64,000 nucleotides of DNA from Amblyornis subalaris (GCA_018881555.1 JACAXG010000166.1:1614956-1678955), one strand, 5' to 3'; shown: positions 25,858 to 40,793, counted from the first letter of the stretch. The notes: a model not told the origin generated them from the letters alone. A program made the numbers and translations.

Positions 25858-28800
25858 TTTTAAGTTAAAAACAAAACAAAAGAAAGCAACTAAAAACCTT
25901 TAGAAGTTATTTCTTCAAAAGGTATTTGAGGTTTTTTTTTTCATTTTGCTCAGACAAGTTAGCAGGAAGATTCTGCTTCATTCAAATACCTCTCATAATT
26001 TGGCAATGGTATAAAATGACCTAAACATGAAAAGGAAAGTAAAAATTACTTATGTTTCACAAAAAAGGTAGTAACTTTGACCCCTAAGACTAGAAGTGCT
26101 TGCAGAGATGCTCATTACACTGAGAACGTATTTTGTGCCTCACCCACCACTTCCAGCCTGAAAAGAAGGAAAGACAGTCCGAATCTCAGGAAGCTATCTG
26201 CAAGTGTGACATAGGAAGAGCACTGAAGGCTGGAAATTAAAGGAGATGACTTTTTCTTAGAACTCTCTAGTACTGAGAAAAATCTTTCATTAAAAGACTT
26301 GAGATAACAACGATAGTCCCATGCACTTTCACAAGTACTCTTGATATCTGATTATCCTCACCACATGCATCTTATTCCTAAAAAGAATANGTTTGTCTTT
26401 TTCCCCCCAAAAAGTAGCCTAATTATAAAGTCAGCTATCAGAAATTCCTTCCCAAGCTATTATAGGAGCACAAAGACAACAAAATTTTGATTGTTATTAG
26501 AATTCAAATTATTTCATTTCTTATATTCATTCACTCCTTTCCTCCCCAGCCACTGTCCAATTACTCGTTAACTTTGCCAGGAGTAATGTGAGGGGNACTA
26601 TCTAAAGCCTAATAATTTTCCAAATCAATTTACCAAATATACATCACAGAGCAAGACAAGCACGCTAACTGCAAAATAACAAAATTGGGTCATTTTTCTT
26701 CATTTTCTATATGTGCTAAAGTAAAAATCCCTCAAAGGCCAGCTGCTCAATCAGCAGTACAGCTTGAACTAGGGATTTTGGACTGATTCAATTCAGTACA
26801 GTTCCAAATAATGTCCCTGAATGGCTACTTTGTGACAGAGCAAATTTTCCCCTACCATTAATTGGCAAAATGCAGCTGACATCCCACACAATAGAACAAA
26901 NGAACTTATTGTCAGATATTTTACCTGGATTGGAATGAGATATAAAGAGTTATTAAGTAAGTCAGGAAAAGGAAGACAGAAATGTGTTCTTATCTTTTAC
27001 ANCTTTCACTTTGGTGCAGATTCTATAGAACCACAAAAAAGAAGGGCTATAAATATTAAAACTCCATAGTGATTACAGATTTCCCAGTACAAATCTGAAG
27101 CTATAAAACTGCTATATGATAAGATGCCATATTCTATAAACATTCTGACTTTTATTTCAGCTACTGCAGTACGTCTCAATGCAAATATGGTTAAAGGGCT
27201 TACTGTGAAAGGAAATAAAGCCTTTAAAAGAACTTAGAAGAAGAAATATGGAAGAGAAACTGGCACATCCTTTGTGCATCAAGATAAAAGCTTTGTACAG
27301 CTGCTCTGCACTGTAATCTTGTTAATGTTTTTCTTTATAAAAAAATAGAATCTTTGTCTAACCTCTGTCTGCAAGGCTATTAAATCGTGTCTATATACAG
27401 ATTAACCATCTAAAATGTTGTATATGGATTTGGGAAGTAAGACATCCTTTAAATGTGGGTAGACTGTACAAATACTGATGATTTAGCACAAAAAAGGTTT
27501 CAATCACAAAATGCCAATCCAATAAAACTTAATTTTCCTTGGGAATATACCAATAGAAAGCTACAATCAAATCTATGCAGAAAACCAGAACCTGAAAACA
27601 TATGCCAGAAGTACCAGGATCTCAGCAATTAGAGTTAATTACTTAAAAGATAAAATGGTNTCAGGCAAGTACTCTTCTTGCCAATCTGCTTTTGATTTTG
27701 CCCTTTTTATTCTGTGACTTATAAAAGTAACAGTAGCAGCAACATGAGAAGTCTGAGCTCTCACCTNCCACAGCAGAATAACATTCTGAAACTCTGTTTG
27801 AAAAAAAAGAAAAATCATTAAATACAAAATTCATCTCAGTAATTAAAAAAAAAAAAATCTGTAAACTGCTTACACAACACAGAAGATTCTTTCCTTCTTT
27901 CAAACCTTCTTATGGACTTGTACTTGAGCTCCAGAAAATTATAACTTATCCAAAGTTCCAAGTGTGTTCTCCAGTTAGGTACTTCATTATTTCAAAGGAT
28001 NATTTGTCTACAGCAACAAACNATCATTGCTCTCTGGCATGGGCCATACTTATTATATAAAGCTGGAACAGGAGCAAGTGTATTGAGTACTTGGAGCTTT
28101 ATCTTTCTTTAGCCATATGTGATGATACTACTAGAACCATGTGAGACATCTTCNGTATTTGGGGCTTTTTTTTTTTATATATTTACATTTATAGTATTAG
28201 ATGATCAACAGGTTTTAGAAGTCACTGGGAGTTGTAACAAAGCTACTGGAAATCAGGTAGCCTTTTGCCTCTTTATCTGCCTGAATTTACTGTTAGGACT
28301 GGATAATGTAGAAATCCAGGTATGGCTATAGAGATAAGAAAGGAAACTATCAAAGCAGATGAAGTCAGCAGAACAAATATCTCTTGACCATCTTTTGGTG
28401 AAAGACTGGCATGGGTTACAAGNAACAGAGTCACAGTACATGACAGAAAGATGATGAGATATAAAATAGCAAAAGAAGTGATCACAACTCTTAAGCAAGC
28501 TCAAATAGAAGCTGAATGCCAGTGCATGTCTCTCAAGAGTTAATAATTTTTCAACAAAAAGTGTCNTTTTGCATCCTGTCTTGGACTAAGGCTAGGGTGA
28601 GAAAAGGGAAAAAGAGTCATTCTAAGAATGGAAAAGAATGGTAATTGCCATAAGAAATGCAGTGCAGGAAAGTCCTGTCCCCTTTGGGCAGGTGTCTGAC
28701 ATGGACAGACAACCACTGGTGTCAGGAATGGAGCAGTTGGTGTGAATATGGAATGGAGACAAAAAATGAGACCGATTACCTTCTGCAACTGAGGGCTGGC

Positions 28801-31800
28801 TCACAGCATCAATTTCCTTCACTTTAGCTCAAGCTGGCAGTTTCTGCCACAGCATCCTACATTTGCCCAGTAACATTGTGTCCTTACTCTTAACACAGTC
28901 TCTACAACTCATGTGATCTGAGTTTCTCCTGCTGGACAAAATGTTTAGAACATTTCTAAAACTAATCCTGTTAATGCTTCTGTGCAGTTTGAAGCCAGCT
29001 GTGCTACAGACNTTCCTTTTCTGATACATATGTAAATCAAGAGAACCAAAAGTGCTGTCTTGTCACCAGCACCTCTACCTGTAATGTGACACCTATAGGT
29101 ATTGCCTCAACTGGATACANAATTGTGGTCAATATACTTCTCTGCCTTTTTGAGAAAAAAAGAGAAGTATTTGCTCTTAACAACCTTAGAAACTTTTATA
29201 ACCTTGTTTTACTTTGAAATAAAATTTGTTTGTCATCCTTTCATCTCTGAGGTTGTATTTACAGCCTTCTCTGACATGAAACAGCAAAGGAAAATCCTCT
29301 AGTGACTTTCTCTAAATCACACNCATTCAATATGCTTTTGCTATGCTCTTTGTTACTTCTAACTAAACTGAACTGATCTTTCTGATCTCTTTTTTTAGGG
29401 AAATCTTTTCTTCTTTAATCTTATTGATTTCCCTCTTGTATCCTATCAGATTGACAGTAAGTTAACTGGGCATTGTATTTAAGGAAACACATGCCTTTAA
29501 TGAAAGTACAGTGCAAACATCATAACTTCATTTCATGGCATTCTCTCATCATTGCAATATAAAATCTTTTNATCTTATTTTCTTAATAACATCTTCTTAG
29601 AACAACTTGTCATCAGTGTTTTGCCACAACTACTGTTTCCTTCTCCTTTATTTTCATACAAAGCCCACAGCTTCACAAAGAAACCTTGGAGAATTACTAC
29701 TGATGGGATTGGCTGGTACTGTTTTAAACCTAAATCGAAACACAAATATATTTATCACCTATTATTTCTTGGGGGCTTTAGGGAACACTTTAGACTTCAC
29801 AGCAAATTTGTTTTAGTAAAAAACCAAACAAAACCAGAAAATTTATACAGATTTTGTAACCTCAATTATATACTAAGTATCTTCAAAGCACATAACATGT
29901 AAAAAAAAATCAATTACAATACAACACTGAAAATCTATAATTAAACAGGGGGCCTANCATCTTTCTTAGGTAGAAGCAATAGACATTATTAAAAATCAGC
30001 AGTGCTTGCATATCAACAAAATACATAAAGATAGTTCGTTGTTCATCTAAAAACCAATCATTAATGTAGCTTTATTCTTGAAGGTCATTACAAGATAAAC
30101 CTGTCTGTCTCCTACCCTCTAGTAACTAATATGTCTGGTGTTTTTGCAACTTGTCTTGTCTAATTGTCACTCCTAGAGAACTGTGAGATCCATGAGCTCC
30201 TGTGTGGGTGCAGAGGTCAGGCAGTGCAGAGCTCACTGTGGGTCAGAGCAGACTGGCAATCGGGAATTTTACCAAAAACTTGACATGGAAGTTTTACCAT
30301 GAAAACTGAACATGCCTGTTAATATGAAAAGNCTTTCAACAGGTAACTGGCAAAAAAAAGTTGCACTAACAGAAACTCTCTGACAATTTACTTCATTTTA
30401 TTAATTTCTACCTTTTTCTTAATGCAGCTGAAAAAGGATTAAAACATTCAGACACCAGAGAAAAGAAGCCAATCTATGCACTCAGTAGACCTATCTCCAC
30501 CTCCATGCCCTTGAAGAATGNTCCTGAAGAATACCCCTTCCTAGTCTTTTAAATTCCTTTGCAGCCTTCTCTCTCTGTGGAGTTCATTCACAGAACACAG
30601 GCACACTCTAATTTCTCCCTTCACTCCAGCAAAGTTGCTTTTCTATCAAAGACTGACAGACTTGTAAAACAAGGGTATTCCTATCACCCATGAAATACTA
30701 AGACAGATAAAGGAACTGCNTGAATTTAAAAACTTTTCCACAGAATTTGGAACTATATAGCACAGAAAGAAGTCACTGCAGTCTGGCTTTGCTTTTTTTG
30801 TAGTGTTATGAAAAGTTTCAACTGCTCATAAGAGAAATGCTTCTGTTTAACAGCTACCCAAGCTTCTTCTCATTTTAGAAGCANTTTTGTTTAGGCTGAA
30901 ACCTGCTCCCCAGGAAAACATATTATTCCAAACCAATAAATGGCCCAAATAAAAGCAGCAAAACAAATAGACTTTGTCAAGTTTCATTGAGGTATTTATA
31001 TCTGCTAACACAAAAGCCAGATATGATCTTTTTGCTTATATCTTGGATAGAGAAATGTGCTGCATGAAAAACAGACTATCAGGAAGGTTCATTTCTTTGA
31101 AGAGTNTGGTATGACGTCTGCTGCATCTATTTACCTGTAAAAATTGAGTCCTGTTTGTAATAGTTGGCATTGACAAATAACCCACTGTGCCTTTCNCATA
31201 AAGTTGATTTGAATTTCAATAAAGTTAAATTTTGCCCTTCCACCAAAGACCAAAATTAAAATTTACTAGTGAATCCAACAGCTGCGTTTTTCTTTATGCA
31301 CTAAATAGTTTCCTTGAATGGAATGTCCAGCTTACAGAATAGCATATAACATCCAATCCATGTCCAATTGTGATCACCCAGAATTCTGTTCATCCTTCAT
31401 TCCCATCCACTTTCATACAAAAATAAGACTTTTTGACTGATTGTTTTAGGATAAACAGTGTCTCTTTCACCTGCATCATCTCACTTACTACCTTGAGGTC
31501 TTTGTTTAAATACCTTACTCATTTAAATCACACAGCCTGTTGCACTGCATTTTTCTGGGTGAAAGGAGAAACACATTACTAGAGTTTGGAAGCTTCATGA
31601 CTTTTTCTGTGTAAAAAGTCATTTGCATGAGGCGAGCATCATTTCACCTTTAACTTTTTCAGTAGCAAACTAAAACAAAAAAAAAAGGCTTAATATTTGA
31701 TAGAGCTCATTGTTTTCAGAGTTAGTTTTAATTTTGTGGGGATTTTGTTTTTGTTTGTTTCCTTGTTCTTCTTAATATTAAGGNTGACCTGTGCTACAAT

Positions 31801-34800
31801 AACAACTGTCCAGAATGGATTATAAAAAAACAAAAAAAGGTATTTGTATGTGATCAGACCAAAAATGAACTCACAGAAGACATTAGGGGATGACATGAGG
31901 ATGGCTCAGTCTATATTAATTATGCAGATCTGTAGAAAAATTAGGTCAACAATAATTCCACGTTCAGGAACACAAGCTGGAAAGCCCCAAGTACACTCAA
32001 AGGCCATCCCTGCTGCATTTATCCATAAATCCAAATCTCAGGCCTTCACTCTATAAACTGCATTGCACATGGAACTATTAGCCAGTTATGCAGAGAAACT
32101 GTACAGACACAGCAAGAAACTTCCCCCTTATAAAAAAAAGAGAAAATTACAGCTCACGCAATAAGTATTCTCTGGATTTAGGCAGAACTACTCACCCNTC
32201 ACTTATTTTCTTGCACTGTTGACAAAATTACGAGAAAAACTCCACCCTCTTTAGCCTTATGTCCACAAAGGGATTGACAGTGTCTTCCATCTGCCCCTGC
32301 GTGGCACTACTTACTTCATGTAAATAACAAGATAGACAGGGATATCTTCAGTGGGCTGAAGTACAGGATCTCCAAATGCTGTGCAGGAGGCATTACTGAA
32401 CTATTTTTGGCATACAGTGTATCTTTCACATATTTAGAGTGTGTTTAAATCCTGGTAGTGCAGCAATGATTANTGAATGAACAGAAATCCCCTAGTAATA
32501 TTACTGTTACTAGCCTGGAAAACCTAGGTAGTCCCAGAAGAGCCCCTAACACATTTCTTCCTCTCAAGTAAATCCAGTGCAAGGGTCAGCAACTCTGGAA
32601 AGTCAGCCTGTATAGCACACACTATGTTACTGAATTTTTGTAGCAATATTAAAACTGCAGCACAGATTCATTTCTAAAAAAATCTCTCAAGCGAAGTGTA
32701 AAATATTGTCACTTTCTCCCTCAATCAAATATACTCCCTTGCAGGAAAATACAACATTTAATCCTGTTGAACAGTTTTTACCTTAAACTTAGGAATGTAT
32801 TTTAAGGCTTCAGGTTTGGGCATATATTTTGTATGGCTTATCCAAGACATTCTGGCTTACAGTTCATTTTAAAAAAAAAAAAAGGACGTAAAAAAGAAAA
32901 ACCAAGAAAACCCCCCACATAAAACCTTGTTTAAGCTGCATGTAAATTTGAGGTACTGCACAAAATATTAAAATGAAATTCCATGGGAACTGGCATATTA
33001 GGACATTTAGTATTTAAAAGATCTCATGCATTTGTTGTTTCTGAGCTATTTTCTCTGGGAGACCCAGGCAACCTGAGTTGTCATATTTTGCTCCTTTAAA
33101 AGGCCAGTAATTTTACCACGCTTGCCCAATACAAAAACATGAATCATTCCATGTAAAGGAGATACTGGATCCAAACTGTACTAGGTACTTAGAAATCTCA
33201 GCCATGTTTGAGTAAGTTTAAGGATGAAGACAGATTCTGTGGTTTTTATCAGTAAAAACACTTCCTAAAGTTCAGAATACCCACCTATGAATAAACAGAA
33301 ACTCTTACACTATTAAAAGCCTTCAATTTGTGTCCCAGCCCCTCAGTTACACAATAAGGGGCAAAACTTCCACTACTTGTGAAAACTGCATTTCCTTAAG
33401 GTTTCTGTCGTGCTCTCTGATCATGCAGTTTCATACTAAATATTTCTGCAATAAACCAAATTGAACATGTAATGTTAACATATTTTATATATATTATATA
33501 GCATGTTTTTGAACCAAAATTGAAGATTCTATACATTTGTAACAGCAACTATGCAATTGCCACAGATAGTCTTATTTTCCATTCGTGAATCCTGTCATAG
33601 ATCTAAATAGACTTCCTTTAAATATCTATAGGTGGTGCTGAAATACAACTGTTCCTTAAAAAAGCAACAATCACGAAGTAACTGTAGCACAGCTGCCCAC
33701 TAAGGTAGTACTCCTGGTTGTGCAGATTTACTTCAGGGAAACGTAGCTGAATCATAATTGAAGTGCATTATTAGTGTTTTCCTCAGGGACTTATTACAAC
33801 AGATTTCCCTCATATGGTCATATCTTATAGCCAAGAGTGTAGTTGCAAAATGTAGGGGGNTTTTTAATTGATGGAAATGCCCAATAAAAACAACAGGAAC
33901 TGTGAAAATGTAGCTGTCATGAATATGGCAGAGCTACAAAGGAAAATAAGCATAAACATGTTTCCCCAAGAATTTCCCTTTCAGGTTGCACAGTTTATCC
34001 TGATAATCATAAATTTTTCCATTTGGTATAAATAATGACAATGAAGCTGCTAATAATAGTTGTCTGGGCATCAGCCCAGTTTGCTGAAATGAAGCAGAAC
34101 TAACTGGCTCCTCCACAAACATATAATGGAAAAGAACAAAATCTTTGCCAGGCCTAATTAACATGTGGTGACATGATAATCAACACCAGATGAATCCATA
34201 CTTTCTGGTTTCAAAAAATACATAGTAATTCCACATTGGTGCTTATTTATAGAGACACTGAAGTGTTAGTAATTATGAACATACTTTATGGTAAAAGTCA
34301 TAGCTTGAGCCACTTCCTGTAATACTAACNTTTAACAATTTTCAAATTCTATTCAGCCTAGTAAAATGATGAAACTTCAGAAAACAAGCTACAGTAACAA
34401 AATAAACAAATTTAATATTTCTATAATTTTTAAACATAAATAGTACACAGTAAAAAGTTGTGCCATCAAAAATTTGTATACATTATTAAATGCTTATAAA
34501 GTTTTCAAACAAAGGTTTATGCACATCACATAAAACAACTGAATGATGTAAAACATGGAAGTTAAGGGACCACTTAGTCCCCGAATCCATCTCCATCCCT
34601 TTTAAATGTCAAAACATGCAGGACATCAAACTGCCTCTCCCTCATCTTGCACCATAAACTGCAAGGCACAAAAGTGCTTTTCCTCAGTGCATTATAAAAC
34701 CCATGAAACACAAAGTTACACTCACCCCTCAATTAACAACAAGAGAAAAAAAAAATGAGGCTGATACATTAAGTTCCTAAAAGAACAGAAAATTTGCTAA

Positions 34801-36104
34801 AAACAGTATGAAAATTGATATTTATTTCCTCTAGCTTCCCTTTAGTTCCAAATTTAAGCTACTTTCAGAAAACAAACAAACAAAAACATGTTGCATGGGA
34901 AGTAGAATTCACACAAAAAGGAAGACTTTACACTGGAGTCCATCACAAATGTGAACATCATCCTTTCACTCAGCGTGTTCTCTTAATTAAGATGTAATCC
35001 ATGCTTTCTTTTTTCCCCCNACCATCTTCCAGACATTCCAGCTTCCTTGTAGTTAATTTGGAAGTTTAAAGCCAGTGTAACATGATTAAGATGCTGTAAA
35101 GCAGCGCAGCATACACAGACAGGTTTAAAATGGGATATAAGACCCATAGAGACCACGCTGCTTCAGAGCTAAGGCAGAATCTCACTCTAAACATACAAGG
35201 ATATTATCTTCAGGCCTAGTTTTAAAATGAAAATATAAACAAATATTAATTTTGTCAAGGCCATCTCACTGAAAAAAGTTGAAAGCCTGCACAGGATGAA
35301 CAACTCAGTTATTTCCTTTGGAAAATCTTCACCTATATTTGTCCCCCTCTCCACAGAGTTCTTTTTGGATTAGAGGGCATTCTTAGTGTTCAATTTTGCT
35401 TCCTAATGTCTTCCTGAACCTGGTGTCACATTTTAGTAGAAAGAACTGGATTAAAAATTGGTACTAGTAGAGAAAACTAATTAGTGAGAAAAACAAGAGA
35501 AGAAATGTTTACCATCTATCTTCTGATTTTTGACAAACTCCTGTAAACCTCAAAGTGAGTCTAAAACTGATTTAAGTTTCTTAAAGAAGCTGCAAAGAAG
35601 TGGAATTCCTTCGCCTAAAACTAGTTTTAATGTCCCCCAGCAAAAGGTAGACACCACAAATCAGACACATTGTGGTTAATGTACAAAATTATACTTAATT
35701 ACACCTGTATTAAATAATTTGATTACACAGGGAGTGTTTAAGACAACGTGAACAAGTCATTACATTAGATAAGGAAGCATTATTTGACAACATTTTGATT
35801 AATTCAGGTTGTTAGGAAAGGACTTCAAAACTTAAGTAGTACAGGTACAATGCTAATGAATGCTGTGGCACGGATAAATAATTCCATAGGCAGACAGCAG
35901 TGTATCCAAATGCAGACATTTGTAATGATATATCTATATTGAGATCATAAACCAATATTGTCACTAGAATCAGAAAAACTAAAACAAAATTATTCCAAAA
36001 GAAGGTAAATTTAAAACCCTACTGACTCAAAGTTACAGCTGAACTTGACAATTTCATTTTACATTAGGCATAGTTCAAGGTTTCCCAGCGTGAAGGTTTA
36101 GTAA

Positions 36105-36212
36105 ATGAATCAGTATGACCTGGTGAGTGTCATACCCACCCACATAGGGTAAAAGATCCCCTTGCCAGGTGAGTGGGGACTAAGTGATCTTCCAACCCAA
36201 ACCATCCCAGGA
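36105..36212 (+). mobile_element. short CR1 3'-tail relic
   Basis: The segment includes TGATCTTCCAACCCAAACCAT, the kind of tail found just before the 3' terminus of avian CR1 LINEs (TTCCAACCCAAACCAT). The expected terminal ATTCTATG-like repeats have decayed. Only the tail is recognisable; the upstream limit is a guess. Confidence 0.35.
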
Positions 36213-36899
36213 CAGGTTGGAAACTTGGCTCAATAATGTGTTTTATCAGGTTAGCAAGAAGGCAGCTCAGAATTGGCAGCTACGTTCCAAATACACCCTA
36301 AAAATTCAAATGCCAAAACTCCTCATTTGGCCCATTCTCTGTACCCAGTCCCTGACAGCAGACTATATTTTGTACTTCCGGATATATTTAGGGTGGAAAA
36401 AGAAAACATCTGGCACATATGCAGCCAGTCATTCAAGAAGCTGAGGGGAAACAAGACAGTAACTACAACCAGATTTGAGCCATCAGCACTGAAGTTGAAG
36501 CTTTATCTAAACTCCTGTTATTTTCATGTTATAAAAGAACCAGTGATCTCATTTGTCAATTTCTCACTGCGGACAGCTCAGACAGGATACTTCATTCACT
36601 ACTTTATTTTTCAATGTCCCCTGGACCTGCTTGGTAGTGGCACAAATTGAGGTAAGTTATTACTCCTTCTGTATGCTATGTATAGAGCAAAACCTACAGT
36701 TTAGGTCTTGCCTAAGTTGTGTTGTCAAAAACCAATTCAAGATCACAACTCTATACACCCAGGGTTTCACAAGTACCAACTGCATACTGCTACTGGGAGA
36801 CCAGTTTCCATTTTTGGATCTCCATACACAAGACTGGAGCCCCAAGGAAGAGTTGTGTCTCTCCCCTGGGAGTTGCATTAAAGCTGAAAGTCTTACCCT

Positions 36900-37445
36900 T
36901 GGCCCCNACCTGAGCAGCACTGTTGCAGCCATGGCTACGTCCGGTCAGTTATCCCAGCCCAAACACTGATTTCTCTCGACCTCAGACCCAACTCATCACC
37001 ATGCAGCATGCCTGGCCAGCACTGGGCCATATCTGACTCTGGTTATTCTTCAGACCTGATCACAGCCGTTTGACTTCCCAGCTTGACCTTGTAACCTGCC
37101 TCATGACCAGGCTTGTCTGATGATCCAGACTCCTGGCTGGCCCTGGCTGCCATTTTAACAGCTGCCCTGCTTGCCTTCCCTCATGCTGTGGGACCATCAC
37201 TTCCCTCACCTGCCTCACTGTGCCTGGCTCCTGTCTTCCCTCATGGAACTACCTGCCTTCTCCTTGTTAAAAATGTGATACCTATTTTCTTGAGAGGATG
37301 CTGCATTTCACAGCTCAAATGCTTATCACAGTCTAAAAACCCTCTGCCTCCAAAAGGTGGACATCCTACTCTCTCCCAGTCTCCTACACATTGTTTCCAG
37401 CCATCACATGCACCGTGCTGTCCTTCTCACACAACTCACTAATGT
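36900..37445. other. pyrimidine-biased GC-richer block of unknown origin
   Basis: This block is visibly richer in C and G than its surroundings and is dominated on the plus strand by CTTCCCTCA- and CCTGGCTGCC-like words; CTTCCCTCATG occurs twice about 60 bases apart. Open frames run through it on the plus strand (for example 37113-37442), but the peptide is proline/leucine-rich and resembles no family. It may be an old repeat such as an LTR remnant, or a decayed pseudogene. Confidence 0.3.
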
Positions 37446-40100
37446 TCCGTAAAGATAATTCACATGCTTTTTCAGAGAAAAGGGAGGGGGGAGGAAGGAA
37501 TAGTAACATTCTCTCCTTTTGCTGACCATGAGTTTCTGCACTGGCTCCACTCCAGCAGCAATGTCACTTTCAGTGTCCTTATTTTGCAGTGTATCCTCAT
37601 TCTCCATTTACTTTTAGTTAACACCTAATTCTCAAACTGGCAAGCCCTCATCTGCCACTATAAAAATATTTAAAAACAAACACCTGTGTTTTAAATACAG
37701 TTGCAGCTGAAAATGACCAGGAAGGAAGTCACCAAGGAAATGTGCCTTCCTCACCTTCTTTTTCCCTCTAGCACAGTAATTACCCCAGTGGTTTTTTGTT
37801 TGTTTGTTTTTCCCCCTATTGCTTCCAAACATATTATGGAACTCTCATCTACCTTTTCTGCACACCCCCATACTCAAGAGTCACTACATGACAAAAATAA
37901 GTCATACTCCTCTCATCAGCCCTCCTGCTACCCCTACACATATGCTGTTTATAGACATCAGCTGCTCAATCGAGAAAGCTCTATCAGCTGTTGCAAATGG
38001 CTCTCTGAATATGACACAACCACTGGGTATTTATTTAAAAAAGCATATTGACTAAGAGATATAAATGATGTGCCAATTTTTTCAAAGTTCGCATTGGCTC
38101 ACGATGCTCATGATGTTATTCATGACATGCATAAAAAGACACATGTAAAGACCAGGTTATTTGGGTGTTGAAATCTCACTACTCAGGTAGGGAAACACCA
38201 AAGTGACTGCAAGAAAAACAGGCCACATTTCCAGGATAGGCCATTCAAAAATGAATCCTCTTAAACCATTCTACTAAGTCATTACAGAACAAAATAGATA
38301 CTGTTCAATACAGTTCAATACTATTTTACCAAATTTAAAAATGGAATTTATTCATTCAGTTACAATCTGGAAGAATTTTACTTCTATCTAATGTGCTAAT
38401 CTTAGACAGAAGTTTGAACTGTCTTCTGAAACAAATAGCAAGGTAGTACAGCAAAGAAGTACAAGAAAGGCTAAAATTGAAGTAGTCATAGTAATTATCA
38501 TGGCAGTATCTTAAAATACACATAAAATTCTGCTCTCCAATTGTAACACAGCTATTTCTCTTTAAAGAAGTCACTGCTGATACTACTGGTGAACAAAACT
38601 TTCCACTGCTCATGGGTCCTTTCTCTGAAAAGCCTTGAAAAGGTCACTATCAGAAAAAGAAAGCCAAATATAAGCAATACAAAAAATGTAGCCAGATAAC
38701 AGCTGTTGAAAAAACATACTTTTTTTCCGCTTCTACTCTATAAATCCATGTTTTGGTCAGTCTTGCCAATTTTGGAACCTAATTTAGCAAAGCACTAGAG
38801 CCACAACCAAATAAGATTCCATAACGGGAGAGCAAAAGTAAGGATCAGCCCATGTACTCAGGGTTGGCAAGAAGTGGTTAAGTCAATGTTTATCAATTTG
38901 TACATGTTTTTATAGTGGGAGAAAAATAGGTAAAGGAAAAGGAGCAACCACTATGCAACACTTATACTTTAACAACTCTGCCCAGAACAATTTATGAGAA
39001 TTCTGCCAAGATAGTCTGTCATTATCTAATCATTTGATCTTCAGTAACCACAGAGAACAAGAGAAAGTTTAAGAAGCAATGACTTTCATAGGCTAGCCTG
39101 GAGGGAAAAGGGAGTTTCACGGGCTGCCTTACGAACTGCTATTGCCACAGGAAAGAAAATCCTGAGCCTTAAACACATTGTCTCATCAATATTCTAGGAA
39201 TGGTTTTACTTCCTATCTTGAAAAATAATATAAGTTCTGCTCTATTCTAATGATTAACCATATCCAAGGCACAGCTCTGCTAAACACACTCAGCATTCAC
39301 ATCTAGTCTTTCAGGACGAGGTAGCGAATAAAACTGCCCCTTATATTGCATCTGGTGGTATAAATGAAATTTTCATTCATTCTGTCATTTTCCATTAACC
39401 CAGGCTGAGGTCAGATTGTTCTAGCATTGTGTTTATGGACACAAAAGTTGCTTTATTTACTAGAAGTGCTCCCAAAAGCTTATTTAAAGCTATTAAACTG
39501 TTAAAATATTCATGTGGGTTACTGTTTGTTTTTATTTCTTTATTATATCAACAGCTAGACAAAAAGGTGTTCTCATACTCCAAGCAGAAGCATTTTTTTC
39601 TTATCTCCAAGGAGTTTACTTAGCAGTTTCCATACATGGCAAAGAGATGTTGCTGCCCTAATTTATTCATAACACACTGTGATGAAATCTAGAGAAGCAC
39701 AGAGCAGGCTTGACTTTTACCATCCCTTATCTCTGCTGCAATACATACGTTCTGGTTTGCAATACCCAAGGAGTACTTTGGGATGCTGGCAGCTACTAAT
39801 GAAAACATCCCTCTCCTCCTCCTGCCTCACAGAATCTAACAGCTTTCATGAAGTACAAAGCAGAACAAAAACATTGTTTCTGTAATCACTTCATCAATAA
39901 CTTATTCCCAACCACACACAGTTCTGCTCCCTTTCCTATCAGGATGCAGCTGCATTTCCAAATTATTTAAAAATTTGATCACTTACTATCCTCATCAGCT
40001 GAGCCACTGAACACAGCTAGCAAAATCTGTCATAGCAAAAAAAAGGCAGTGTAAGTTGCCCCAAACATTTCCAGTACTTCAGAAAGTCCTATTTCCTTAC
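37446..40100. other. AT-rich non-coding DNA, no gene seen
   Basis: No recognisable gene, RNA or element. A small tandem of GTTCAATAC lies near 38300-38325. Confidence 0.5.
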
Positions 40101-40139
40101 AAAACTGACCTGGAAACGAGCACAGCACATATAGTTCCT

Positions 40140-40790
40140 GCGGTTTCCATCGGCTTTTCCCATTGGCTGTGGCTGTTCCAGTAGCTCCTCCACCAGCCCG
40201 AGCTGAGTGATGAGCAGCACTGGGCAAAGACAATAAATAAAGACAGACTCAAACACGAGAGTAAACTACCAGTTTTTCCACACGCTTAGTAAAAGACTGC
40301 TCAGGATTGGGAAGTGACTCTTTGGCCCTGCTCCTTCCACAGGACTGTGTTTCCCCGGAAGGGAGACTGCTGGATTGGGAGCCACCCTCGGTCTCACCGT
40401 AAACTAAGAAAAGCCAACCAACNAACTGAAAAAAAAATACACAAAACCACACCAGGAACACAAAACAAACCTTTTTCTCGGGAGTAAAGCACAGCATCTC
40501 CCACAGGAACCCCTCTTTGGAGCCGGCTGTGGGACTTTGTGGGAGGGCACACCCCAGCCCGTCGCGCCTCAAATACCCCGCGCACTGCTCACCTGCAATT
40601 AATTACCTTAATTGGCCCGGGGCTGGAGAGGAGCCTGGAACGGGCCAGCACTGCCGTGCCTTCTATTGAAGAAAACGATGGGACCGATCCCCTCCAGAGA
40701 CTGGAATTTAACCCCCCTGTCCCGCGCCGAGAGAGCCAGGAGCGGCTGCGACTCAATAGCCCCAATCCCCCAGTCACAGCGGCAGTGCCT
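40140..40790. promoter_or_regulatory. CpG-containing GC-rich patch, possible promoter
   Basis: In an otherwise CpG-poor region this patch has several CpG dinucleotides (for example 40558-40585 and 40720-40755) and an inverted CCAAT box (ATTGG, about 40161-40165). It ends at the donor side of a possible minus-strand microexon. It could be a weak CpG island or the start of a non-coding RNA. Open frames on both strands are artefacts of base composition as far as I can tell. Confidence 0.25.
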
Positions 40791-40793
40791 TAC

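Larger units (their letters stand above)
19317..36100. other. AT-rich non-coding DNA, no gene seen
   Basis: No convincing exon, RNA gene or transposon was recognised. Low-complexity A/C-rich DNA lies at about 20871-20930 and at 32868-32925. The first resembles a decayed A-rich tail, but no element body could be identified beside it. A tandem duplication of about 21 bp containing GTTACAGACT lies near 25729-25765. Confidence 0.5.

Noticed and set aside
27160..27240. Acceptor-like TTTTATTTCAG followed by an open frame of about 24 codons
   Set aside because: The frame ends quickly at TAG without a donor, and the acceptor is ordinary for T-rich DNA.
36273..36969. Plus-strand frames of 125 and 138 codons
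   Set aside because: They overlap in different frames, contain an ambiguous codon, and include no recognisable motif; the 5' part overlaps a CR1 tail relic.
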